Shown here in pieces: positions 1-10,600 of a stretch of 64,000 nt of DNA. The DNA is from Mesostigma viride. Its lineage: Eukaryota > Streptophyta > Mesostigmatophyceae > Mesostigmatales > Mesostigmataceae. The notes beneath the pieces were generated by a model that saw nothing but the letters and a program-made list of their open reading frames with translations, did no database searches and was not told where the DNA came from. The stretch's first letter is position 1, and the number at the start of each line of letters is the position of its first letter. The stretch spans positions 184,001 through 248,000 of the forward strand of contig RPFO01000127.1 in the NCBI GenBank assembly GCA_009746045.1, given 5' to 3'. Position numbers and translations under genes: made by a program.

Positions 1-475
1 CATTTCGTGCTGCATTGACATTGTATGTATGGCATGGTGGTGGCTGCCTGCATATATGTGTTTATGGCATGCATGGTGCATGACATTGTATGTATGGCAT
101 GGTAGTGGCTGCCTGCATGTCTCGAGAGCTTTAGATAGATAGGATTTTACATCTCATATGATGATGGATGACATTGTATGTATGGTATGGTGGTGGCCGC
201 CTGCATATGTGTTTATGTATGGCATGGTGCATGACAGTGTATGGCATGCCGGTGGTTGCCTGCATGCATGTCTCAAGAGCTTTAGACAGATAGGATTTTA
301 CATCTCATATGATGATGCATGACGTTGTATGTATGGCATGGTCAGGTGGCTGCCTGCATATGTGTTTATGGCATGGTGCATGACAGTGTATGGCATGGTG
401 GTTGCCTGCTGCAATGATGCATGTCTCAAGAACTTTAGATAGATGGGATTTTACATCTCATATGATGATCCATGT
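1..475. repeat. Tandem repeat, unit about 151-153 bp
   Basis: Three to four imperfect copies of a unit containing CTCRAGARCTTTAGA, a TTTTACATCTCATATGATGAT block and a CATTGTATGTATGGCATGG block. The CTCGAG/CTCAAG landmark recurs at about 121, 272 and 425. Units differ by small indels and substitutions. No protein-coding signal is seen; the 63-codon ORF over the end of the array looks fortuitous. Confidence 0.8.
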
Positions 476-602
476 TCATGGCATGGGTGGTGATGCTACC
501 TGCATTTGTTTATTGCCATGTTGGTTTTGGCCTTTTGGGCTTCTGGGTGGAGGAACTGGACCTTCTTGCCGTATGACTTAGCAATTAATTAATGGTTGTC
601 AT

Positions 603-844
603 TAATTAATTAATTAATTAGACTCGTGCTTCCGTTGGGGAGTCACGGAGCATTAACCCCGATGGATGGATGGATGGATGGGTGCAAACATTCCTACCGG
701 TCTAGTCTATCTACATTGGCTACATACTACATCTATCTAACAGCACTCTAACTACAACATCTATCTAGGCAGCCGCACGCTGCCCTAGCTAGGGGGAGCT
801 ATCTGGCGTGCCTCCCGCGGGATTGCACACGCGGGCGCTTCCCC
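603..844 (-). mobile_element. Short 5'-truncated LINE-like insertion (family B)
   Basis: A 242-bp insertion flanked by the 11-bp direct repeat ATGGTTGTCAT (592-602 and 845-855). On the minus strand it reads: the end of a coding region whose last codons resemble the basic C-terminus of LINE ORF2 proteins, a short 3' UTR, a CTCCCCAACGGAAG motif, then a (TAAT)n tail at about 601-620. A related piece lies at about 40364-40590. The short length, tail and TSD fit 5'-truncated target-primed reverse transcription. Confidence 0.7.
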
Positions 845-855
845 ATGGTTGTCAT

Positions 856-1298
856 AATCAAGGAATAATAAAGAACTAGGTCAATTAGCATTAATAAAAT
901 AATGGTTCATCATGGTGGCTGCCTGCAATTGTGTTTAGTAGGGCATGGTGCATGACATCGTATGCATGGAATAAAGATTAGTTCAATTATACAAATGGGT
1001 GAGTATATATCACACTTCATGCAACTATAGACAACCAAGTGAGTGTCAATAGGCTATGACCAGTCTACGTGCATTGCATTGGTATTCATCAAGTTTGAGA
1101 CATAAGCAAGAGTTTTTGAGAGGCACATGGGATAAACACCTTAGAATATTTTATCCTATTTGAAAATCCACTTTTACGGTCAAAAAACCACTTTTTGAGC
1201 TTTTGGCGTATAGTACGCGTATAATACGCGTATAATACGAAATACGCAATACGCCGAGGTTTTGCCGTATTGCCGTATTGCCGTATTGGCTCACACTG
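856..1298. other. Non-coding spacer with small AT-rich repeats
   Basis: No gene is seen. It holds short copies of the left-edge repeat vocabulary (about 903-965) and a run of CGTATAATACG and GCCGTATT units at 1208-1290. Confidence 0.5.
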
Positions 1299-1347
1299 GT
1301 GTCTGCACGCGAGACTTGTTCAGTCTCGCAACGTGAGACGGGCTGAA
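1299..1347. repeat. Dispersed 48-bp repeat, also in LINE-A 5' UTR
   Basis: This block is almost identical to 18201-18247. It contains the inverted repeat GCGAGAC...GTCTCGC (7-bp arms, 7-nt loop). The second copy lies in the 5' UTR of the LINE at 14416-18378, so this one is probably a relic of the same family. Confidence 0.6.
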
Positions 1348-1360
1348 ACTGCTATATTTC

Positions 1361-2850
1361 CTAGACTGGGTTTGCTGAGGTGGCTGGGGGTGCCTGCCAG
1401 GGCTTGTGGTCGACGTGGATGACATCCCCCCTCCAGTATACCGGTTTCCCCCCTGCGCTTTGCCGTATCTGGAGGTAGGTCGGCCATAGATCGCGTCGCC
1501 GTTGTTGCTGGGCCAGGGTCAGGTCGTCGTCCAGCGTGAAGTGAGTCCCCGAGAGCTTCTTGCGGTTTTTAAGAAACAACAGCTTGTCCGCCATGTACTT
1601 AAAGGTGAGGAGCACGGGTGCCGGGCCAGCCTTACCCCGCGCGCGGGGTTGGCGAACAGCCGACATGTGCAGCTCACCAGCAATGTGCATGGGGGCAAAA
1701 ATGATGCGCTTAAATGCCGCAAGAAGAGACGTCGAGTCCTCGTGAACCTGTCACGTCCGTGATCATTTACGTCCGTGCACTCAAGAAGTTACGCGGTTGC
1801 CGTAATCGGAATCGTTACCGACGTTTGGTTGGTTCCGATTCAGTAGGCCGCAGGCTTTGTTCCTTGGGCCGGTGTGGAGCGCTGCGCCGGAAAGTCCTGA
1901 ATTTCTAGAGTGACAGTCTTAGGTGACCTGACTTAGGTTCGGGCGCAAGACTTTGGGGCGCAAAGCCTTGGTGGCTTGCGCAATATTCCGGTGCGTGACA
2001 TTTGGCAGTTACATATGAATATTTTGTATTCGATCCAGACGGAATGATGTTCAGTCCATCTGACAAAGCTAGATACGCAGATCGTAGTGTGCGGTGTGCT
2101 GGCTCGCACGTGGCTGTCGAACAGACTTGCTCTGCATTTTGCTGGCAGTCTAACTGCACGTCAGGCGGCTTGCTGGCAAATGCGACAGCGCATGGATGCC
2201 GGGATTTTTGGAGGTATTTAGGAGCACAGCAGCGGCCATGGTGGTCGTTGTTCGCTCGTTAAAATCCAGTGTGATGCGTGCCATTTCATCCTAGGCTGGT
2301 CATTACCTAAGATGAAATGGCACGCAAACGCGACACACCTGCCGGCTGGTCGAAGTTCTTGACTATGACGTTGTGGCTGCGCTGGGTGCGGTCGGCCTCC
2401 TCGCGGAGGTCGAGGGCTTGTTGTTTAAGCTGTGCTGCGATGGTGGAGGTGGTGGAGGTGGCGTGGTGCTTGAGCAGGTCCGCCCATGTCTGGGTGGGAG
2501 GGGCGTCGCCGCTGGGGCCAGCGGAGGCCGGCTGGGCAGCAATATCCTTCACCGACTGGGCGGTGATGCCGGCGGTGTTCTGCATGCACTCGATTGCGAT
2601 GGCGGTGTCCTGGAGACGCTGGTCGATGGCGAGGAACTGGGCTTTGATGTTGGCGACCGGTGGAGGTGGAGGTGGCAGTGGAGGTGGAGGCGAGGAGGGT
2701 GGAGGTGGAGGTGACGGTGGTGGAAATGTGAGGGAGCTCAGCAGCCAGCGTGCCGCCCATTGCCGCACATCTGTGGCAAGGGGGGTCACGTGCTGCTGGA
2801 AGGCTTCCGTGATGATGGAGCGGTATGTGGCTGCGAGCAAGATGTCCTAC
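1361..2850 (-). pseudogene. Broken ORF1-type retroelement protein (fragments)
   Basis: Read on the minus strand, 2850-2331 encodes the middle of the ORF1-type protein seen at 18950-28086 and 43004-44081: a Pro/Ser/Thr-rich stretch, then a WADLLKHHATST-like segment and a Lys-Asn-Phe-Asp box. The C-terminal third (DDDLTLAQQQRRR, WPTYLQ, HKPWQA motifs) is encoded at about 1745-1361. The two parts are separated by about 570 bp of unrelated DNA (1750-2320). Upstream it is fused to an RT fragment. The copy cannot make a full protein. Confidence 0.75.
1750..2325. other. Unidentified insert inside ORF1 relic, ending in a hairpin
   Basis: This stretch interrupts the ORF1 relic. No homology is recognised. 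At its right end, 2276-2290 and 2311-2325 form a perfect 15-bp inverted repeat around a 20-nt loop. No convincing terminal inverted repeats or target duplication were found, so the class is open. Confidence 0.4.
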
Positions 2851-3187
2851 GAATGCTATCCTACGCTGCCTAAACTCGTCCGTAATGGGAGGCATATTCT
2901 TATACAAAGACTCTAATGTGGAAAACCCTACATTCAGGACCTGTCGAAGCATCCTGTAAACCGTGCCGTCCAGCCGGGCCGGCGGCCAGCGTTTCCGTGA
3001 GCGTCCATGCCTCGGCGCCATAGGTGAGCACCGTGAGGACCAGGACCTTGAGAGCACTCACTTGCGGTCCTCGCCCAGGTCCTTCGATCCAGTGCCAGTA
3101 GGGGTTGAGCGAACGAACGGAGCCTGGCTCAGGCCAGGCCGATGCGGGTGGCCACATGTATCGTCGGCGGTGTCGGGGAGCTAGCAT
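2851..3187 (-). pseudogene. C-terminal RT fragment of LINE-A ORF2
   Basis: Minus-strand translation, in two frames, gives the segments TYGAEAWTLT, DGTVYRMLRQVLNVGF and RQRRIAFVGHLAR. These match the region after the RT domain of the LINE ORF2 at 14556-16205. It is truncated at both ends and joined directly to an ORF1 fragment at about 2850, so it looks like a chimeric or template-switched retrocopy. Confidence 0.75.
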
Positions 3188-3239
3188 GCTCCCCAGCAGT
3201 ACCCTAGCTATTGCCTAGCTAGCCACAATCATCTTCCAC

Positions 3240-3425
3240 CCCATGTCCGCACCTTCGCTGCTGGAATACATGGGCGTGCAGGTGCACCTTTTACACCTTG
3301 AGTAGGTGGCTGTTCACCTCCCCCACCTGCAGGTTGTAGCCCAGAATGTATTTAAAACCATAGGCTCCCGGCCATCTGTTGCGTAGACTCCCAACGGAGT
3401 TATTTTTTAAATTAATTAGTTAATG
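3240..3425 (+). mobile_element. 3' end of an ORF1-type retroelement, with hairpin and tail
   Basis: This is the plus-strand 3' UTR of the ORF1-element family (compare 28400-28654 and, inverted, 42590-42960). It ends in the hairpin ACTCC-CAAC-GGAGT (3387-3400) and then an AT-rich tail containing AATTAATTAGTTAA. No coding part remains. Confidence 0.65.
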
Positions 3426-3944
3426 CAATACCTTCGCATGGGAATGCAATTCCATCGCATGGGAAGCTGCGCGCGGCATGCAAAACTTTCCACTGCTGCG
3501 TGTCTGCTCTGGCACCGAGCAAGTTAACTGTTTCCCAACGTTTTTTTTTTTTCAGAATAAATTTTCCTTCCGTCAATGACGATTGAACAAGCAATATCCG
3601 GTACCAAATGGCTCTGTAGTCTGTAAGATAAAATTTCACGCTACCATAGCCTGCACATTGCAAAATGCACTCAACAGTTACCCCGCGCACCGATTTTCGT
3701 CAATTTCGCTCGGGAATTACAGTGCACACTTTGGTGCGGCTCCGTACTGCTGTGTCATGTAATCGTTGCAAAGGAGACTCACAGCCCAGGCTTCTTGGGG
3801 GCAAAAACGCTTATTATTTACAATGAAGTCCTGCTCCCCATTAACATGGGACCTGTCTCAACCAGTCCACTAATGCTGGCCCTTGCAGGTTCTTACTTGG
3901 GGGTGGTCTCATTTTTCCCTGCGTCAGAAAGAGCTATGCCCCCT

Positions 3945-6145
3945 CTACTTCTTGTCTGCCTGGTAGAAGACGACATCGCCGGTATCTGAGACGAACCTGT
4001 CTGTCTTGAAGCTGTTCAGGAGGTGGCGGAAGAGATGGGTAGGGAACCAGCCCGACTTCTCAGGCTCGCGGTAATACTTGCCCATGACAGGCTTGACAGC
4101 CTCCGTCGCGGCGATCAGGTTGTAGTGGGGGATCTGCGGGAACAGGTGGTGCACCACGTGGGTCCCGATGTCGTGATGGATGTTGTTGAAGACACCGTAG
4201 TCACGGTCGATCGTGGACAGCCCTCCGCGCATGTAGTTCCACTCCTCCCCACGGTACCAGGGCACCTTCTCGTCGTACCCATGATGGTGCAGGTACGTGA
4301 CCACGTCCAGCCATATGACGTTGATCCAGTAGGGCATGAAGTACAGCTTGAACATCATCATGGGTCCCAGGTAGTAGGTGAGCCCACCGAGGATGGCGAG
4401 CATCCCGAAATAGCAGGCGGTGGAAGTGAGCACGTCGGTGCGCTCTGATGGCACGAACAGGTCCGAGCTGGGATCAAAATGGGAGCCCGTCTTGCCCGGG
4501 CTGCGAGACCACAGGTAGAATGGGTACGCGAACATGGCCCACGGCAGCGTGAAGCGTCCGACTTTGCCGAACGAATCCAGCTTCTTGTAATGGGACTCCG
4601 TCAGCTGCATGCACCGCAAAAGAGAAAGGAGTGCAACATAAAGGATCAGGTAGTGTACAAGAGCCAGCACAGAAATGTATTCAAGTATTTAGGTATCCAA
4701 TGTTCCACCGAGGTGAGAGACCAAAAAGAGTGCAGATAGGAGGGACAAGGCTGCTATGAGCCTTGTGATATCGTACATTATTTTAAAGATCTAAAACTCC
4801 CTAAATTTCAGAAACTAGTTTAGATCACTTTCACCTTGCACCCTAGTAAGGCGCTAATTCAAATCATAGATTGCCTTAAACAAAGATACAAACTATGATA
4901 ACTGGAAGAGTAAAACAATATTTAGCACCGTAAACAATACAAATACTCACGATCCGATTTCTGCTTTAGGTACTTCTGTTCTATAAATGGAGTTCTGGTA
5001 ACCATTAATATTAGACTCCAATTAAAGCTTTATTAAAATCCAATGAGCAATTTAAGTGAAAAACGGAACCAAAAGTCTGCGAGAAAAAAATGGAGCAGAC
5101 ATTTGTCGAAAGTATTTTCAGTCATAGCTCAATACTCATAATGCGGGAAGTAAATTTGATATACAGCTTTGAATCAGAAAAAAACATATTGCACAGAAAT
5201 AAAAAATGCAACAAACGCTACGAATAAAAACAACTAAAATATGTTAGCAAGCACAGCAGAAAGAGGTGGACGTACCGGGTGCCATGACTCATCATTCTCC
5301 ACATGGCCGTGGTTTTGGTGATGGGTACGGTGGCTGACTCGCCAGCCGTGGTACGGGACCAGGATGGAGGAGTGCGTGAGATGGCCGACCAGGTCGTTCA
5401 GAAACTTGCTGTTCGAAAAGCTTTGATGACCGCTGCATCGCGTTTACAAACGACGAAATAAAAACAAAGCGATTTGTAAGGATTAGAGAATGCACATTTT
5501 TTAAACTTCTACACTGAAGTCAAAACAATCAAAGGAAGGAAGGGATTCAGACAAACATCGTTTAATACTAATTGAAATGAAGTTTTATGATTCCATCAAA
5601 CAAACTTACCAGTCGTGACCGACCACGAACAGGGCCCAGAACATGGTGCCCTGGGCAAACCAGTAAGCAGGCCACAGCCACCAGGAGTTTACGGAGGCGG
5701 CCACGGCGGCAAGCCCGAAGACAATGGCAACGTCTCTGAATACGTAACTCATCGACTTGAATGTATCTTTTTGCCAGCATTCTGCCGGGATGGCATTGCG
5801 AATGTCCTGGAGAGAGAAAGGGGGCCTTGCTGAAGCGTCGAAAATTTCCTCGAACCTGGCTTGGGATAGCTCGTCATTGCCCGTGTTTTCCTCTTCCATA
5901 GGCGGTGCGGTTGCCACCATTGCTGTCACAGACCTCCCATTGGTTGGGCGCGTCAAAGACAGGGTCGACTTGCTGTCGGAACGAAGGGTGCATGAAGAAG
6001 CACCGAGACCCCGCGAGAAAGAGAGGCTACGAAACCCGGTGCGCGGTGCCGCCTTGGCAATGCCGGACACAGCCGCATTGCGCGACACATTGTAAACACA
6101 GGGTGAGGCAGAGGCTGCGAGTGACGCAACCATCGTGGCCTCCAT
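3945..6145 (-). CDS. FAD7: Chloroplast omega-3 fatty-acid desaturase (FAD7/FAD8 type)
   Basis: Membrane di-iron desaturase that inserts the omega-3 double bond into plastid-lipid 18:2 or 16:2 chains. Three exons: 6145-5610, 5432-5276, 4604-3945, all with GT/AG borders and consistent phases, giving 450 residues (plant FAD7 is about 446). The first ATG of the open frame is 6145. The first 70-80 residues are Ser/Ala/Arg-rich, as expected for a chloroplast transit peptide. All three histidine boxes are present: HDCGH (177-181, split by intron 1), HRTHH (213-217), HVVHH (380-384). The segments [28 protein letters not shown] and [10 protein letters not shown] are hallmarks of omega-3, not omega-6, enzymes. 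No frameshift is seen. Plant orthologues usually have about eight exons. The permease gene to the right is divergently transcribed. Confidence 0.95.
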
Positions 6146-7697
6146 CGTTGCAGCTCTCAATTAAGGGTTGCTGCCAGGCAGCTGCCGCGAAATTGCGGAA
6201 AGGTTGGGAGAATAGGATGGGTACTGGAGGCTGTGGTCTTTAAGCTGCGCCTTCCTGCTGAACACGTGGTCCGTGCTCGCAACGAGGCCGGAGCAAAATT
6301 TGCGCGGCCGAAAGTTGAAAGCGGCCCCTAACCGTAGCGCCGCGCCCAATCGCGACGTGGCATAATGCCTATTCACGGTTATCCATCACAGTTGCGCGCG
6401 TGACACAATGCATGACCAGGCAATTATGTAGCCCAAATCCTGTCAAATCCCAGTAGGCCTAGGGGCCGTGTTCGTGCTGATGTCTGCGTCATGCGACCCC
6501 AAGCAGCAGCCACTGCGGATGTGCCCCACCGCGAGTCCGTTACGACGTTTTTAGGGTTATTTACTGCCCTGTGTCCATGATGCTGACACGTCACAAAAGA
6601 AATCATAAAATAGTAACACCATTGGTGAGTAGTTATTAGTATGCTCCCGACCGTGTGATCTCCATCTCTCGGCCTTCTCAAATCTCTGCTGCCCATGTTC
6701 GGCGTGGGCCACAAGCCCACAACAACAACAACACACTGCCAGTACCATCGATAGGTGCAGCGGGAGCCTCCGAGCTTTCTGGCAAAAGGCTCAACCTGGC
6801 TCAACTGCATGGGCTTTTGGCTACCTATTGAAGACCTAATGGTGGGAAACCAGATAGCCCTGTTCAGCCACCATTTTTTCCTCCTGTTGGTGGCATACCT
6901 GGTTACATGGACATAAGTCACCCATTTCCCCGGAGGGAAAAGGCGCCGGAAGCTCTCGCAGCTGTTGTTGTGTTGACTTGTTGTTGATTCCCACGCCGCA
7001 CATGGGCAGCAGAGATTCTTAGTGGCCGAGGGCCGGATACACAGTATATTTAGTATATCCGGTGATATTTAGTATATCCGATGGTTGTTGTTGTTGCTAG
7101 TAGTAGTAGGTAGTATATCCGATGGTACAACTGTAGTGTCAGTAACTCTGCTGCCCTTGTGCGGCGTGGGACACAACAACAACAACAACACTGTGACATG
7201 TACGGTTGCATCAGTACGGTTGCGCAGTGCAGCATCGCGAATTTTTTCCACATGGCTCCCGTACATCTCTGATCCCTGGATCCGGGAATAATTTCCTGGT
7301 GCTGCTTGCGCTGGAGCAGTTGGCCCCACATTAAGTGCCGGGCCAGACAAGCCCACGCTGGGGACAAGCGTGCTGTGTGCTTGGGAAGAAGGCTGTGGTC
7401 AAACCCTGACAACGCCCGCCATACCGCATTCGCGGTCGTTGGTCACCGAACGAAGACCGGTGTAAAGGACGTTGCGCGAACTTTGTAGTTGTGGGGTGAA
7501 AGGCCATCGGGAACCGCTCAATGCAAAATGGCAGCGCCCAATGCGGTGAATTACGGTCGTTAAGCGTAGATAAAATTTGCGTAATGGTCCAATAACTTGG
7601 GTCTTCCATTGATCCCCGACGGCATCAAGCCTTAGTTAGGCTCATTCTTTTCGGCTTTTGAAAGAAGCGACATTGTCAAGTTCTTGCTTCGTTCAAA
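6146..7697. other. Intergenic region between divergent genes, small repeats
   Basis: This 1.55 kb holds the promoters of the desaturase (minus) and permease (plus). No reliable gene is seen. A block of about 35 bp containing CTCTGCTGCCC, GGCGTGGG and (CAA)n occurs at about 6690-6735 and 7149-7195, and inverted at about 6960-7013. A GTATATCCGATGG/TAGTATATCC motif recurs at 7045-7125. Confidence 0.5.
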
Positions 7698-10600
7698 ATG
7701 ACCGCAAGTGCCAAGCCGCTTTTGGCAGGGAAGGAGGCCCCAGCCCACCCGCACGCGGCAGTGTTGCGCCATCCCGTTAACCACCCGCATCCTGTTCCAG
7801 CCGATGACGGTCGGAAGCTGACTGTGTACAAGCTCGTGGCAATCACGTGCGCCAGCAGCGCGTACGGCCTGGAAGATTGTGTGGGTAAGCCAAGCAACAT
7901 GCGAATTGTTTCTGTTGTCGCACGGAGAGCGGCGTTTTCCAAATGCAGTGGTTGTCTACATCTTTCCGTGCGTTAACTGAAATTCATCCTAATTCTTTTC
8001 TATCCTCTACGATTGCTTCTCACGCTTGTTCTATATTGACAGGCGCGGGAGGCCCTCTGTATGCCTTGATCGGCATCCTAGTGTTTGTGCTATGCTGGTC
8101 AATCCCCACGGCGCTGATGACAGCAGAGATGACTTGCCTCATTCCCGAGAATGGCGGACAAATTCTTTGGGTTGATCGAGCTTTTGGCCAGTTTTGGTCA
8201 TTTACAAATGGATTCATGGCGTTATTCGTGAGTAAGTCCCCCGCCTTTTGCATTCGTCTTTTAGGCTCACGCGTTGCAGAGAGGAATTCAACACGTGTTT
8301 GGTTCCTCTCTTTCCCTGCCCATGCAAATGGTGATTTTATCCTTGTAGCCTGTGCTCCGTGTAGCCTTGTGGTAGCGGTGGCAGCATGAACCAGGATTAG
8401 CATTGCAGTGCAGGGCATCCCAGCAAACATGGCACTGACGTTCAACAGCAAAGCCAATGTCATCCAAAAGTTAGACGTGGCACTGCTTACATCATTTCAA
8501 ATGCAACTGGGGTCTCTTGGTGCATAGGCCTTGGGGCTGGCACTCGCCATCGCAATTGCAGTGTAGGGGTTCACCTATGGGAATCCTAGAGCCACAGATC
8601 CTACCCACGGATTTCATCCATCCGGCCGCCCGCCCGCCCGCCCACCCACCGGCCCGCCCGCCCATCCATTCAGTCATTCGTTCATTTGCATGCATGCGTT
8701 CATGCATTTATGCATTCATTTATTCGTCAGTTTGTTCGTTCATTCATCCATCCGTCCATCCGCCCGCCTGCCTGCCCGTCCCCCGCTTGGCCGCCCTCCC
8801 TCCCTCCCTCCCTCCCTCCCTCCCTCCCTCCCTCCCTCCCTCCCTCCCTCCCTCCCTCCCTCCCTCCCTCCCTCCTCCCTCCCTCCCTCCCTCCCTCCCT
8901 CCCTCCCTCCCTCCCTCCCTCCCTCCCTCCCTCCCTCCCTCCCTCCCTCCCTCCCTCCCTCCCTCCCTCCCTCCCTCCCTCCCTCCCGCCCGCCCTCCCG
9001 CCCTCCCGCCCTCCCGCCCTCCCGCCCTCCCTCCCGCCCTCCCGCCCTGCCCGCCTGCCCGCCCACTCGCCCGCGCATGCGTTCATTCGTTCGTTCGTTC
9101 GTTCGTTCGTTCGTTCGTTCGTTCGTTCGTTCGTTCGTTCGTTCGTTCGTTCGTTCGTTCGTTCGTTCGTTCGTTCGTTCGTTCGTTCGTTCGTTCGTTC
9201 GTTCGTTCGTTCGTTCGTCGTTCGTTCGTTCGTTCGTTCGTTCGTTCGTTCGTTCGTTCGTTCGTTCGTTCGTTCGTTCGTTCGTTCGTTCGTTCGTTCG
9301 TTCGTTCGTTCGTTCGTTCGTTCGTTCGTTCGTTCGTTCGTTCGTTCGTTCGTTCGTTCGTTCGTTCGTTCGTTCGTTCGTTCGTTCGTCCGTCCGTTCG
9401 TCCGTCCGTTCGTTCGTTCGTTCGTTCGTTTGTACATCCATTCATTCGTTTATTCGTGCCCCTCTTTTAGGAGAGGTACCTTTTTCCCCTTTGCGATGCA
9501 CAACGAGGGGCCAGGGAGAGATCCTATCGAGTTTGTTAACGTCAGAGGATTCGTAGTGCGTTTTGCAGCTGCCATCCAGCATGGGCCCATTGTCGGGCTC
9601 TGATGAGAGTTTTTAAATAAGAAATGGCGTCGCTTCTGCGCTTCACCACGAGGGATGTTGTTCAGCGGCACGGTTCAACTCATGGGATAGGTAATTGGTG
9701 CGCTGTCAGGTGGCAGTGACTAGCACGCATGGGGCGATGTCGTGGCCAGGGAGTCATGGGTGGCATGGGTTGGGAGCCTGAAAAGTTTGGCATCCAAACA
9801 TATTCCAAACATATTCCAAACACATTCCAAAGAGGGGAGGAGAATCCGTGCATCAGGGTCGGCATTCGATGTACCTCTGTTGGCTGCTTCCGGTGACCGC
9901 CAGAATGGAGCGGTGTTTGCCTTGCACGATTTCATATGCCTATTTTCGGGGGCCCAGTGACAGTGTGGGGGACCCCATCTTGCGCGCGGCTTCTTTAAAT
10001 CTCACGTGTGGCAGCGGCCAGGCTTGAGGATGACGTCCCTCAGCACGGCAGATGCCATATGATTTGCAATGTGATAGGCAGATGCCGTATGATATGCTAT
10101 GACATCCCGTATGACATGCAGATGCCATATGATATGTTGGTCGCGTTTCGTCCTGAGCCTTTTCCCAACATGCATTCTGGCTCATTCTCATACCCCTGCC
10201 CTCCCATTCTCCGCCTCTGCCCCTTTTTGGCTCCGTCTCTCATCCCTGTGCTGCCGCTTATGCTGGCATCATGTCCCACCCGTGCGCTGCACTTTCGTCG
10301 TTTCCGACGTTGCCTTTGTCTCCATACCCACCGTGTCCGCGGCGGATCGTGCTGGAACCTGTGTTTTGTGACGTCTGCCAGATGTGCTGGACGGCGCAGC
10401 GCTGCCTGTGCTGTTCCTGGACTACCTTTCGCAACTGCTGGGCCTCCACCTCGACCAGTGGACACGTGAGTGTGGCTATAATTAGGAGTCTACTGGGGAT
10501 GTTTTACGTGCATGTATGCCTCTCGATATTTTATGTGCATGTATGCCTAGACGTGGCTATCAATGAAAGGGACGGAAGGCAGCTGTCACATGGTCGTGCT

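Noticed and set aside
390-581. 63-codon ORF at the left edge
   Set aside because: It lies in the 151-bp tandem repeat and its border; no protein features.
7898-7976. Alternative continuation of permease exon 1 through 7976
   Set aside because: The conserved sequence stops at the GTAAGC donor (7885) and resumes in phase at 8043.
8517-9603. Long ORFs of PSLPPSLPP, SFVRSFVR, NERTNERT type
   Set aside because: They are frames through pure CTCC and TTCG repeats, open in all frames on both strands, and lie in a permease intron.
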